A DNA stretch of 64,000 bases from an uncultured Vampirovibrio sp. (GTDB taxonomy: Bacteria; Cyanobacteriota; Vampirovibrionia; Gastranaerophilales; Gastranaerophilaceae), in NCBI GenBank assembly GCA_910577395.1, contig CAJTLG010000001.1, forward strand, positions 124,001-188,000, written 5' to 3'. Shown piece after piece: positions 9,372 to 17,299 of the stretch. The notes beneath the pieces were generated by a model. That model searched no databases and had not been told where the DNA came from. It saw nothing but the letters and a program-made list of their open reading frames with translations. The position numbers were made by a program, and so were the translations under genes. The first letter of the stretch is position 1. Each line of letters begins with the position of its first letter.

Positions 9372-9623
9372 TTATTTCAAATCCTTCATATTGTAAATAA
9401 TTTTTAATTCTTTTTCTGCTTGGTAAAGATTTTTAATAAAAACAAATATATAAAACAAACCAAGACCAATAAGAAAAAACTTGAAAAATGAATCTTCCAT
9501 AAAAGAAACACCAAAAACCCCGCCAATGAGCACCATTAAAGATTGGGTAATATTCTGCCTTGAAGAAAGCAGGATTTGCATTCTGATTTTGACAAGTTCA
9601 GGTTTTGTTAAATCATTTTCCAT
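9372..9623 (-). CDS. Small two-helix membrane protein, first gene of pair copy 2
   Basis: The 83-residue paralogue of the 5898-6155 product has a charged N-terminus, helix one containing MVLIGGVFG, a short turn with acidic residues, helix two with GLGLFYIF, then KNLY and a basic tail. It sits on the opposite strand about 3.2 kb from copy 1, with the first large duplicated-domain gene between them. Function is unknown. Conserved residues at the helix starts suggest helix packing with a partner, possibly the 40-residue protein. Confidence 0.8.
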   Translation of the reverse strand: MENDLTKPELVKIRMQILLSSRQNITQSLMVLIGGVFGVSFMEDSFFKFFLIGLGLFYIFVFIKNLYQAEKELKIIYNMKDLK

Positions 9624-9629
9624 AAAACA

Positions 9630-9635
9630 ATTATA
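9630..9635 (-). promoter_or_regulatory. TATAAT box 6 nt before the start of small membrane pair copy 2
   Basis: On the minus strand a perfect TATAAT ends six bases before the ATG at 9623. This gives the same leaderless layout as copies 1 and 3. No Shine-Dalgarno site is visible. Confidence 0.55.
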
Positions 9636-9701
9636 TTCTTATTTTTTAATCAGGGCAATATATTAGAAAAGAGATAAGCCTACGGATTAAAACACACGCC
9701 C

Positions 9702-10613
9702 TTACAGCATTTTTAATATATTATTAACCGCATCAATTTCCTGCACTACTCTTGATTCTCTTGCAAAGGGGCCTATATGAGAGGTTAAAATAACGTTGTT
9801 AAACTTTGCAAGCTTTTCAACAAAAGCATCTCTTTCATAGCATTCAATGGCGGCGCCTGAAATCCTTCTTTCTTCAAGCACTTTGATTAAATCTTCATCT
9901 TTTACAATGCCGCGCCTTGAAACATTGATAAAATAAGCATCTCTTTTCATCTTAAAAAGCACATCTTTGTTGATTAAATGCTCATTTTCAATATTGAATG
10001 GCACATGCACCGTTAAAATATCAGCCTCTTGAACCACGTCATTAAAGGGTTTCAGCTGAATAACGGGATGTTCCTTTAATGTAGTATCATACCCTATTAT
10101 GCTGCATTTAAATGCTTCCAAAAGCCCCGCAAGGTGCGTGCCTATCCTGCCGCAGCCTATAATACCAATGGTTTTGCCCCGAAGCAGGTTTCCCATTGGC
10201 CTTTCAAATTCCCCTTTTCTTATGGATTTATCCGTGTAGGTTATTTTTCTTGATAAATCAAGCATCAGGCCAAGTGTTAATTCCGCAACGGAGGCCGTGG
10301 GCGCATCCGGTGTATTTGCAATTGAAATACCCATGCTCCTTGCATAATCAAGGTCTATCCCGTCCAGGCCAACCCCGCATACTGAAATCATCCTTACACA
10401 ACAGGCCATAGCACTTAACGCCTTTGGGGTAATATGCTCTACGCCTGCTATCAGGTATTCAGGGGTATATTCATTTATAAGGAAAATTAATTCGTCCTCG
10501 GTAAGCCTTCTGCAATAGGGGTTTAAGACACACTTAAATCCCTTGCTAGCAAGCAAGTCAATAGGTTTACTGCTGTTTTTTCCAAAACTTGAAGTTGTTA
10601 CCAAAACTTTCAT
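9702..10613 (-). CDS. D-2-hydroxyacid dehydrogenase (phosphoglycerate dehydrogenase-like)
   Basis: This NAD-dependent enzyme reduces or oxidises a 2-keto/2-hydroxy acid. The 303-residue length fits the short form, without the regulatory ACT domain of classical SerA. The Rossmann motif GIIGCGRIGTHLAG is at about 144-158, the catalytic Arg lies in NVSRRGIV, and SHIG near the C-terminus carries the catalytic His. The start was placed at the ATG 10613 because GGAG lies six bases before it and would fall inside the gene if the upstream TTG at 10625 were used. It could be a SerA-like or a broader 2-hydroxyacid dehydrogenase; no serine or sugar-acid gene is adjacent to decide. Confidence 0.88.
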   Translation of the reverse strand: MKVLVTTSSFGKNSSKPIDLLASKGFKCVLNPYCRRLTEDELIFLINEYTPEYLIAGVEHITPKALSAMACCVRMISVCGVGLDGIDLDYARSMGISIANTPDAPTASVAELTLGLMLDLSRKITYTDKSIRKGEFERPMGNLLRGKTIGIIGCGRIGTHLAGLLEAFKCSIIGYDTTLKEHPVIQLKPFNDVVQEADILTVHVPFNIENEHLINKDVLFKMKRDAYFINVSRRGIVKDEDLIKVLEERRISGAAIECYERDAFVEKLAKFNNVILTSHIGPFARESRVVQEIDAVNNILKML

Positions 10614-10727
10614 ACTGCACTCCAATAGCTCGCCTTAAGCGCAAAAACCTTACACCTTTTATATTATTATAAGGCATATTTTTATATTTTTACGCTAATG
10701 GCATTCTATTGTTGCAAAATATAAAGT

Positions 10728-10904
10728 TTATTGAAGTAAATTGCAGGGCATTAATTTTCTGATAATGCTTGCGCAAAATCCTGTATCCTCTTTTGTTTCG
10801 GGTTTAAAGAGGCTTTTTATTTCATTTCTGATTTCTTCGCTTAAGGGGGTGTATTCTGAATAAACAGGGTCAAAATAATCGAATTCTAAATCTTTGTTTT
10901 CCAT
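10728..10904 (-). CDS. Small hypothetical acidic protein, 58 aa
   Basis: This short frame has a good upstream AGGAAAA ribosome site. The product is acidic in its first half (EFDYFDPVYSEY) and has two Cys and several Lys/Arg in the second half. There is no membrane helix or signal peptide. It fills the gap between the dehydrogenase and tsaE. No known family is recognised; the call rests on the ribosome site and codon use. Confidence 0.5.
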   Translation of the reverse strand: MENKDLEFDYFDPVYSEYTPLSEEIRNEIKSLFKPETKEDTGFCASIIRKLMPCNLLQ

Positions 10905-11000
10905 AATTTTCCTTTATACCTTTCATCCTTGCTCATATTTATTTCATCGTCCATGCCTTGTTAAAACTTTATACCCGGACCTTGTTTTGTATATTTATGT

Positions 11001-11006
11001 TACAAT
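11001..11006 (+). promoter_or_regulatory. Extended -10 box (TG-T-TACAAT) 6 nt before tsaE ATG
   Basis: TACAAT preceded by TG one base upstream forms an extended -10 element. It ends six bases before the ATG at 11013, so the tsaE transcript is probably leaderless. No convincing -35 or Shine-Dalgarno is seen. Confidence 0.5.
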
Positions 11007-11012
11007 TTGCTT

Positions 11013-11528
11013 ATGAAAATTAAGACTAATTCTATTGAAGATACAAAAAAGCTTGCGCGGGTTTTTGCAAAATACCTTGGGCCGGAAGGTGCCTTTATCA
11101 CTATGTTTGGGGATATCGGTGCCGGTAAAACCGCCTTTGTGAGGTTGGTTTTAGAGGCTCTTGGCGTGAAGGAAAAAATCACAAGCCCAAGTTTTGTAAT
11201 TTTAAATGAATATAAAGTTGAAAATTTATCCTCAAAACCTGGCGCTATGCCGGTTTACCATTTTGACCTTTACCGCCTTGAAAATGAGGGTTTGGATACA
11301 ATTAAGGAAGAGCTGCGCGAATACTCGCGTCCCGGGGTTTTAACGTTTGTTGAATGGGCGGATTTCGGCTCTTGTGAATTGCCCTACAACAGGCTTAACA
11401 TAAGGGTTTTATATAACGGGTCGGATTTTGATGATACCCGCTTTTACTCCTTTGAGCCTATTGGCGGGCATTACAGCGTGCTAACGGCTAAAATGCTTGA
11501 TATGCTTAAGAAAGAGGGGCTTGCATGA
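11013..11528 (+). CDS. tsaE: tRNA threonylcarbamoyladenosine biosynthesis ATPase TsaE
   Basis: TsaE is the P-loop ATPase of the t6A37 tRNA modification machinery and works with TsaB and TsaD. The Walker A motif GDIGAGKT lies at about residues 31-38, followed by SPSFVI. Switch-like YHFDLYRL and FVEWAD near the C-terminus are typical of the family. The 171-residue length is normal. The ATG at 11013 was chosen over the TTG two codons upstream. The gene overlaps tsaB by four bases (ATGA), indicating a coupled operon. Confidence 0.95.
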   Translation: MKIKTNSIEDTKKLARVFAKYLGPEGAFITMFGDIGAGKTAFVRLVLEALGVKEKITSPSFVILNEYKVENLSSKPGAMPVYHFDLYRLENEGLDTIKEELREYSRPGVLTFVEWADFGSCELPYNRLNIRVLYNGSDFDDTRFYSFEPIGGHYSVLTAKMLDMLKKEGLA

Positions 11529-12172
11529 ATATTTTAGCGTTTGATACATCTTTAAATAAAACCTATATCGCCCTAATGACGGGGGATACATTGGTATTGC
11601 GCGCGTTAGAAACCAATGAAATCAACTATCATAGCGCCTACTTAATCTCAGGAATTAGGCAATTACTGGATGAGAGCCAAATTGAGCTTAAAAATATTGA
11701 TTTGATTGCTGTAAATTCGGGCCCCGGCAGTTTTACGGGCATACGTGTAGGCGTTACAACAGCTAAAACACTGGCTAAAGAGCTTAACAAACCTGTAATT
11801 GGCATATCATCGTTGGATTTATTGCGTGAAACATACAAAAACCTTGACCCGGACGTTATTTTGGATGCAAGGCGCGAAATGTTTTATATGAATACCGGGG
11901 ATAAAATCAGCCTGATACCCTATGGGGATATAGATAAGCACCTTTCTAAAGGCGTTATAATATGCGATAAATCAAGCTCTGTACGTCTTTGTGAATTTGA
12001 AATCCCTTGTTATAAGCCTGAAATAATCGTTTTTGAGGAGGATAACAGTATTAATTTGGCGGCTGCTCTTATTGATATTGCAAGGGTAAAATACTCATCC
12101 GGCGGGGATTTTGGCTGGTACAACCTAAAGCCGCAATACATCCAGGCGCCCCCGATACATAAACGTTCATAG
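11525..12172 (+). CDS. tsaB: tRNA threonylcarbamoyladenosine biosynthesis protein TsaB
   Basis: TsaB is a scaffold partner of TsaD in t6A synthesis, with an ASKHA-fold. It begins NILAFDTS and contains NSGPGSFTGIRVG at about 62-74, the signature of the family. The 215-residue length is usual. It overlaps tsaE by four bases. The tsaD gene is not next to it here. Confidence 0.94.
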   Translation: MNILAFDTSLNKTYIALMTGDTLVLRALETNEINYHSAYLISGIRQLLDESQIELKNIDLIAVNSGPGSFTGIRVGVTTAKTLAKELNKPVIGISSLDLLRETYKNLDPDVILDARREMFYMNTGDKISLIPYGDIDKHLSKGVIICDKSSSVRLCEFEIPCYKPEIIVFEEDNSINLAAALIDIARVKYSSGGDFGWYNLKPQYIQAPPIHKRS

Positions 12173-12222
12173 ATAATAAATCTGCGAATGAAAACAACTT
12201 AAAAAACTTTAAAGGTAATATT

Positions 12223-12552
12223 TTAAATAATAGAGTTAATGTAAAACCAAATGTTTATCATCTTTTCACGGTCTTTTTCGACAATTTTTAATTTTCTGTA
12301 AATTTCTTTTTTGATTTTTTCATCAGATTCTTCGTTAGGAAAATTAAAAAGGTCTGCGGGTTTGATTTTTAAAGTGTCTATAATTTTGGCGAAACTCTCT
12401 GCTGACGGGAAATTTTGTCCTCTTTCTATTCTTCCGTATGAATTCGGTGCAATATCAATGGCTTCAGACATATATTCTTGACTGTAACCTCTGAATTTCC
12501 TTATTTTTGCAATATTTTCGCCTATATATTTTTTGAAATCGTCGCCGTTCAC
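12223..12552 (-). CDS. XRE-family transcriptional regulator, divergent from glycine-rich gene 1
   Basis: The 109-residue protein has an N-terminal helix-turn-helix of the Cro/XRE type (about 10-65, with YSQEYMSEAIDI and GRIERGQNFPS), then a charged helical tail. It begins at GTG with a GGCGGGGA stretch just upstream. It is transcribed away from the glycine-rich prepilin-like gene, and the shared 140-base gap contains that gene's promoter with a short inverted repeat between its boxes. This suggests the protein represses or activates its neighbour, and perhaps itself. A second XRE gene holds the same position beside glycine-rich gene 3. Confidence 0.9.
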   Translation of the reverse strand: MNGDDFKKYIGENIAKIRKFRGYSQEYMSEAIDIAPNSYGRIERGQNFPSAESFAKIIDTLKIKPADLFNFPNEESDEKIKKEIYRKLKIVEKDREKMINIWFYINSII

Positions 12553-12612
12553 GTCCCCGCCTTATTTTTCATAGTAGTTTGTAATTGAATAAAAAATAAC
12601 AATCTAATAGTG

Positions 12613-12641
12613 TTGACAGACTACTTAATAAGTCGTATCAT
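12613..12641 (+). promoter_or_regulatory. Sigma-70-type promoter of glycine-rich gene 1 with overlapping inverted repeat
   Basis: TTGACA at 12613-12618 and TATCAT at 12636-12641 are separated by 17 bases. The spacer contains ACTTA-A-TAAGT, an inverted repeat suited to a dimeric regulator such as the adjacent XRE protein. Transcription from here would give a leader of roughly 45 bases. Confidence 0.75.
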
Positions 12642-12692
12642 GTGATTATATTTTAAATTGTTTTGTTTATCTTAAATAAAGGTTACTTTAAA

Positions 12693-15425
12693 ATGAAGAA
12701 AAGTTCATCTGTTCCTTATGTGCTTTTTTGTGCACAATTCAGGGTTTTTGCCTTTTCATTGGTAGAAATGCTTATGGCGCTATTGGTTGCTTCATTGTTA
12801 CTTGCAGCACTTGCTCCTGTCGTAACAAGAAAGTTTAATGAAAACATTAATGTTTCAGGTATTGGGGGTGGTGTAAAATCCGATTATTCAAGAACATTTT
12901 ACGATGATTTTGAATGGGCGGTTCCTGCGAGTGTTAATACTATAAATGTTACAGTTGTTGGCGGCGGGGGTGCAGGTGGCGGTGCTACGTACGGTTTTAA
13001 GGAAATAACGGCTACCGAAAACAATTGGACGGTTCCTGATGGTGTTACAAAGCTGCGCGTATTTATGACAGGTGCCGGCGGTGCCGGGGCTAGCGGGGGC
13101 TTTGCGCATCATGTTGTTAATGTAGAAAGCAGCGGGCCTTATAAGGATTTTACTGCTGTTGGTGAAACCTCGTTCACCATGCAGGATTCTCAAAAAATCG
13201 TTCCGAAAATGAATTCAGGCTGTGCATTAGCAGGTGTAACTCAGTGGAGTTCTGCACTTAATAATGATACAACAAAATATACTCCTGGCGATGTAATACC
13301 AATCAAGGTTACGGCTTGTGGAGGCGGCGGTGGAGGTGGCGGCACTTACGCTTATAACGGTGTAACAGGCTATGGTGGCGGTGGCGGTGCCGGAGGGTAT
13401 GTAAAAGATTTAACCTTAACAATTCCAAATACGATATATGTAAAAATTCCGGCCGGAGGCGGGTTGGGTTCTGCAGGCAATTTCTCTGGTGGAATATCTG
13501 GTGGATATGGTGGCGGCGGAGGCGGAGGCGGCGGGCAATTTTCAATGTCCGGTGGTACGGGTGGTGCTTATGGCGGCAGGGGTGGAAATGGTTTAATGTT
13601 AGCCAACAGTAATTATGCAGGAAACGGCGGAAATGGTAGTGGTACGGTTCTTTCTGTCGGTGGTACGGGTGGATGTTTTTCAGGAATGGGCTGCGGCGGT
13701 GCAGGCGGCAGGGGCGCTATCTGGGGCGCAGGTGGCGGAGGCGGCGGTAAAACGCAAGGTAATAACGGTTCATCAGGTGGCGGAGGCGGAGGAGGAGGGC
13801 CAACCACTATTTCTGCAGGTGCAGGCACTGCGGGCAATATTGTCTTTCAAATCGGCGGTGGAGGCGGCGGAGGTGGCGGTGGAGGCTATTTTAGTACAAT
13901 AGGTTCTGGCGGAGGCGGTGGTGCAGGTGGCGGCGGATATGGTGCCGGTGGTGGCGGAGCAGGTGGCGGTGTTGGCTGGGCCGGGGGTGCAGGCGGAGGT
14001 GGCGGAAAATTGAATGAATTTATAGGTATTGGAGTCGGTTCATCGGGCCGGGCGGGTACTGCAGGTGTAAGCCACCATGGCGGTGGCGGTGGCGGCGGCT
14101 ATGGCGGCGGAAACGGTGGTATTAATTCAGGCGGTGTAGTTTCCGGTAACATATTTGGTTCAGGATATTGCAATGGCGGAAATGGTCAAACAGGTGGACG
14201 GCAAGGGGCATTGCGTTTGTATTATACATATCCTCCGCTAAAATGTGAATATGAAACGCCAACAAATTCGGGTGGAGGCGGCGGTGCAGGACAGATATGG
14301 ATTGGTGAAATATCTGTTACACCGGGGCAAAAAATTAATTTTAATATAGGCAGAGGCGGTGCTAAACCGACTGCTTACGGAAATGATGGCGGAAATGGCG
14401 GAGATACATCTATTATTGTAAATGGTAGCGCTTATACCGTTGCAGGCGGCAAAGGCGGCAAATATGAAAGCAGTGAAACATATTTAACCAACAGCGGTGG
14501 TCTTGGTGGTGGTGTTAAAAAGACCAATTTTTCAAATAGTGCAAAATATAATAACTGGCTTAATTGGAATGCCGGTATTCTAAACAGTGCCGGTGCAAAC
14601 GGTGCTGCAGGTGCTACACCTGATAACGGTGCAGGCGGCGGTAAGGGTGGTGCTACATACCTAAGGGACGGTAAACTTGCAAAAGGCGGAAATGGTGGCG
14701 GGGCTCAATCTAACGGTATAGATGCGGACAGCGGAAATCCAAACTATGGCGCAGGCGGCGGAGGCGGCGGCGGAGTAATAGACAAAGGTGCTAAGCCAGG
14801 CTATGGCGGCAAAGGTGCTAACGGGTACATATATATAGAGTGGGGCAGCACAAACGGAGGTGGCGGAGCTAGTGGTCAAATCGCAGAAAAGAATGGAGTT
14901 TGGGTAACGCCGGGCACAAAGGTAAAAATCACTGTCGGAAAAGGCGGTCAGGCAAAAGAAATATTAGCACAGTCAAATAGTGTCGAGGGTCAATTTGGGC
15001 AAAAGGGAAATAATGGCGGAGATTCTTATATTACAACACCCGAAGGTGAGGCGATAAGGGCTAAAGGCGGTGAGGGAGGTTTCCCCGGTGACAGTGTCCA
15101 TGGAAAAGGCGGCAACTATTATGATACGACAAATATTAAGTATATAAAGAATTCAATAAAAGGCGAAGACGGAAATAATAATTATGGTGGTACGGGCGGC
15201 ACAATCACAAAAGAAATCTGCCCTTTGTTTGATAGTCTAATGGGCCTTGGTGGCTGCGGGGGCAGTATGCCGACAGGTACATGCGCAAACGCTTCATCTT
15301 CTCCTACAGGGAAAAATGCAGGCAAGGTTGGCGGCGGCGGAGGCGGCGGAGCCGTAAAAGATTACCAGGCGTACCCCGGCGGTAACGGTGCTAATGGTAT
15401 GGTAATTATTCATTGGAGTAACTGA
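12693..15425 (+). CDS. Prepilin-like N-terminus fused to glycine-rich adhesin-type domains, 910 aa (gene 1)
   Basis: The first 20 residues form a basic leader ending in Ala, followed by FSLVEMLMALLVAS and a hydrophobic helix. This is a class III (type IV pilin/pseudopilin) signal with Glu at +5, so it would be cut by a prepilin peptidase and handled by a type IV pilus or type II secretion machine. The rest is extraordinarily rich in Gly. Repeating units of the form TPG-x-K-I-x-F/I-x-I/V-G-x-GG, a variable loop, NGGD and GGKGG end in a beta strand such as GANGYIYIEW. These resemble the glycine-rich domains of phage tail adhesins. The ATG at 12693 was preferred to the TTG at 12663 because AAAGG lies ten bases upstream. 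It probably forms a surface adhesive tip. Confidence 0.85.
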   Translation: MKKSSSVPYVLFCAQFRVFAFSLVEMLMALLVASLLLAALAPVVTRKFNENINVSGIGGGVKSDYSRTFYDDFEWAVPASVNTINVTVVGGGGAGGGATYGFKEITATENNWTVPDGVTKLRVFMTGAGGAGASGGFAHHVVNVESSGPYKDFTAVGETSFTMQDSQKIVPKMNSGCALAGVTQWSSALNNDTTKYTPGDVIPIKVTACGGGGGGGGTYAYNGVTGYGGGGGAGGYVKDLTLTIPNTIYVKIPAGGGLGSAGNFSGGISGGYGGGGGGGGGQFSMSGGTGGAYGGRGGNGLMLANSNYAGNGGNGSGTVLSVGGTGGCFSGMGCGGAGGRGAIWGAGGGGGGKTQGNNGSSGGGGGGGGPTTISAGAGTAGNIVFQIGGGGGGGGGGGYFSTIGSGGGGGAGGGGYGAGGGGAGGGVGWAGGAGGGGGKLNEFIGIGVGSSGRAGTAGVSHHGGGGGGGYGGGNGGINSGGVVSGNIFGSGYCNGGNGQTGGRQGALRLYYTYPPLKCEYETPTNSGGGGGAGQIWIGEISVTPGQKINFNIGRGGAKPTAYGNDGGNGGDTSIIVNGSAYTVAGGKGGKYESSETYLTNSGGLGGGVKKTNFSNSAKYNNWLNWNAGILNSAGANGAAGATPDNGAGGGKGGATYLRDGKLAKGGNGGGAQSNGIDADSGNPNYGAGGGGGGGVIDKGAKPGYGGKGANGYIYIEWGSTNGGGGASGQIAEKNGVWVTPGTKVKITVGKGGQAKEILAQSNSVEGQFGQKGNNGGDSYITTPEGEAIRAKGGEGGFPGDSVHGKGGNYYDTTNIKYIKNSIKGEDGNNNYGGTGGTITKEICPLFDSLMGLGGCGGSMPTGTCANASSSPTGKNAGKVGGGGGGGAVKDYQAYPGGNGANGMVIIHWSN

Positions 15426-15488
15426 TAAAATTTTGATTTCACCGTAAATGGTTACCCTTAATTTTTAAACGATAAAACAACTTTCTTT

Positions 15489-15524
15489 GGTGCTGTTCAT
15501 ATGTAACCTCAGCACCATTTTTTT
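15489..15524 (+). terminator. Rho-independent terminator of glycine-rich gene 1
   Basis: The arms GGTGCTG and CAGCACC enclose a 14-base loop and are followed by a T-run. A GATAAAACAACTTT element (15471-15484) just upstream recurs before the terminators of the other two glycine-rich genes. Confidence 0.85.
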
Positions 15525-15579
15525 GCGGATTTTGCAGTGCAAGAAAACAAGGCCGGACAAGTATTTGTAAGGGTTTTGC

Positions 15580-16608
15580 TTACGGTAACTTTTTTACAAG
15601 TACCATTCCGTTTGTTGATATTTCATAATTGGTATTTGGAGTTTTTGATAAAAGTTTTATTTCCCCATTTAAAATATTTACACCCCAAAGCCCTAAGAAA
15701 ATGTGCTCTTTAAGCTTTTCATTATAAGTGTATGCAACATTTATTATGATATTTTCATCCTTTGCATAAAACCCCAGTGGCTTTATATCCCACCTGTAAT
15801 GGTTTAAATTCAACCTGTCTTTTTTAAACCAATAGTCTTTTATTACAGCGTTTAAATTATCAAATTTCCTGCTGTAGGCCCCTTCAAAATATTCATTTTC
15901 ATCCATATCATCATCCGAAAAGTCATTTTGAAGGAAATAAACCCATATATTTGTTTCATATATACCGTTAACAGAAGAGCCTGTTTTTTCCTTTAAAAGC
16001 ACCTTTTTATTGTCTTTTGACCAGTCTACTATAGTTAAAGATGAAAATAAAAACTGGCTCAATTGCTCATTTGTGCTTTCAATAAGCGGGGTTTTTCTTG
16101 CCCCTGCAAAAACATTAGCCTCAAGCACCCGCTGTTTTTTGCCTTTAATTGTATCAAGCGGCAAAATAAAAAATGCCGATGTTGTCTGTTGGGATGACGG
16201 GTGATAATAGCATTCCGTGTATGCCATAAGCTTAAAATTCGGACTTATAACGCCGCCGGAGCGCACATTTTTATCTGCCTTTAGCTTTTCAAGGTTTAAT
16301 TCTCTTGACCCCGGAACATTATTGTATTTTTCAAAATGTGTCGGCAAATCAAGTTTTTCAACCAGGTTTGGATTTGGAGTTTCTTTATATGGTTCTGCAA
16401 TCCTATGCTCCATTCTTATATCGGTTGCTCTTTCAAGCCATTCCTCAACGGTTTGCACCATTGGTTCGGTTTCTTCTTCCTGTTGTTTTTGCAGCCTTTT
16501 TTGCTTGGCAGCATCACTCCATGGCAGGTCAAAGGCATAAGAAACCTGATATGCTGCGCAAAAAACCAGTATAAAAACCGCCGCACCTTTTAATAAAGCC
16601 CTATTCAC
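15580..16608 (-). CDS. Exported hypothetical protein in a two-component operon, 342 aa
   Basis: The N-terminus has a classical signal peptide (basic start, hydrophobic core, cleavage after about YAF), then a Gln/Glu-rich charged linker and a globular beta-rich part. I recognise no family. Segments such as KLMAYTECYYH and VDWSKDNKKVLLKE look like blades of a TolB-type beta-propeller, but this is only a resemblance. It starts with GTG one base after the response regulator stop, so it belongs to the kinase-regulator operon and may be a periplasmic sensor or accessory. Confidence 0.8.
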   Translation of the reverse strand: MNRALLKGAAVFILVFCAAYQVSYAFDLPWSDAAKQKRLQKQQEEETEPMVQTVEEWLERATDIRMEHRIAEPYKETPNPNLVEKLDLPTHFEKYNNVPGSRELNLEKLKADKNVRSGGVISPNFKLMAYTECYYHPSSQQTTSAFFILPLDTIKGKKQRVLEANVFAGARKTPLIESTNEQLSQFLFSSLTIVDWSKDNKKVLLKEKTGSSVNGIYETNIWVYFLQNDFSDDDMDENEYFEGAYSRKFDNLNAVIKDYWFKKDRLNLNHYRWDIKPLGFYAKDENIIINVAYTYNEKLKEHIFLGLWGVNILNGEIKLLSKTPNTNYEISTNGMVLVKKLP

Positions 16609-16609
16609 T

Positions 16610-17299
16610 TTATATAAGACCTTCTTTTAAGGCTTTAATTGCGGCTTTTGTTCTGTCTTCAAGATAAAGTTTTTGCAAAATATTGTGCACATGTGCTTTT
16701 GTGGTTGAAATTGAAACAACCAGTTTTTGGGATATTTCCTGATTTGAAAGTCCATCAGAAATCAGCGAAAGCACTTCAAGCTCTTTTTTTGTTAAACCGT
16801 AAGAATTGTTCTCATTTTTTTTAGCGGGGATATTTGATGTTTGCATACTGCCAAGCACAACCCTTGCAATGACAGGGTCAAGCCAACCGGCCTTTTGGCT
16901 CACTGATTTTATTGCATTTGTAAGGCTGTCAAGGTTTGAGCCTTTCATAATATACCCGTCTGCCCCCGCATTTAGCGCCGCAAAAACATCTTCTTCACTT
17001 TCCCTTGAGGTTAGCATTAATATGCCCGCCTCAAGGCCGCTTTCTTTAATTTTTTTTGTTGCCTCAATGCCGTCAATTTTTGGAAGGCCTATATCCATAA
17101 GGATTACATCCGGCTTTAGACGAAGAGCTAAATCGATAGCCTGCATACCGTCTTCCGCTTGTCCTGTTAAATCAAATTCCGGGTTGTTTTTTATATAAAG
17201 TGCTGTTCCCATTCTTGCCATAATATGGTCTTCAACAAGAAGAATTCTAATGGTGTCCGCTTTTGTATTATGTGTATCTTGAATTATTTCTGACATCAT
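16610..17299 (-). CDS. NarL/LuxR-family response regulator
   Basis: The 229-residue protein has a receiver domain (about 15-135) with the acidic pocket in LLVEDH, the phospho-Asp in VILMDIGLPK and the conserved Lys in GYIMKG. A C-terminal LuxR-type helix-turn-helix (about 165-228) contains LTKKELEVLSLISDGLSN and HVHNILQKL. It overlaps the upstream sensor kinase by four bases and is followed at once by the exported protein. The target genes are unknown. Confidence 0.93.
   Translation of the reverse strand: MMSEIIQDTHNTKADTIRILLVEDHIMARMGTALYIKNNPEFDLTGQAEDGMQAIDLALRLKPDVILMDIGLPKIDGIEATKKIKESGLEAGILMLTSRESEEDVFAALNAGADGYIMKGSNLDSLTNAIKSVSQKAGWLDPVIARVVLGSMQTSNIPAKKNENNSYGLTKKELEVLSLISDGLSNQEISQKLVVSISTTKAHVHNILQKLYLEDRTKAAIKALKEGLI

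Noticed and set aside
12223..12552. XRE genes as antitoxins of toxin-antitoxin pairs.
   Set aside because: No small toxin gene is adjacent in the same direction; each faces a large adhesin gene across a promoter gap.
13309..13837. Long minus-strand Pro/Arg/His-rich frames opposite the glycine-rich gene (also near 32700-33300 and 50200-50990).
   Set aside because: They are mirror frames of Gly codons (GGN read backwards gives Pro or other GC codons) with no ribosome site and low-complexity composition.
13310..14110. GGCGGAGGC-like short repeats as a CRISPR or VNTR array.
   Set aside because: The repeats are codons for Gly inside one open frame, with no constant repeat-spacer spacing.
12680..15509. 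Pairing of leader AGGTTAC (12680-12686) with GTAACCT in the terminator loop (15503-15509) as a 5'-3' control circuit.
   Set aside because: The match fails in the sisters: gene 2 has the leader but not the loop, gene 3 the loop but not the leader.
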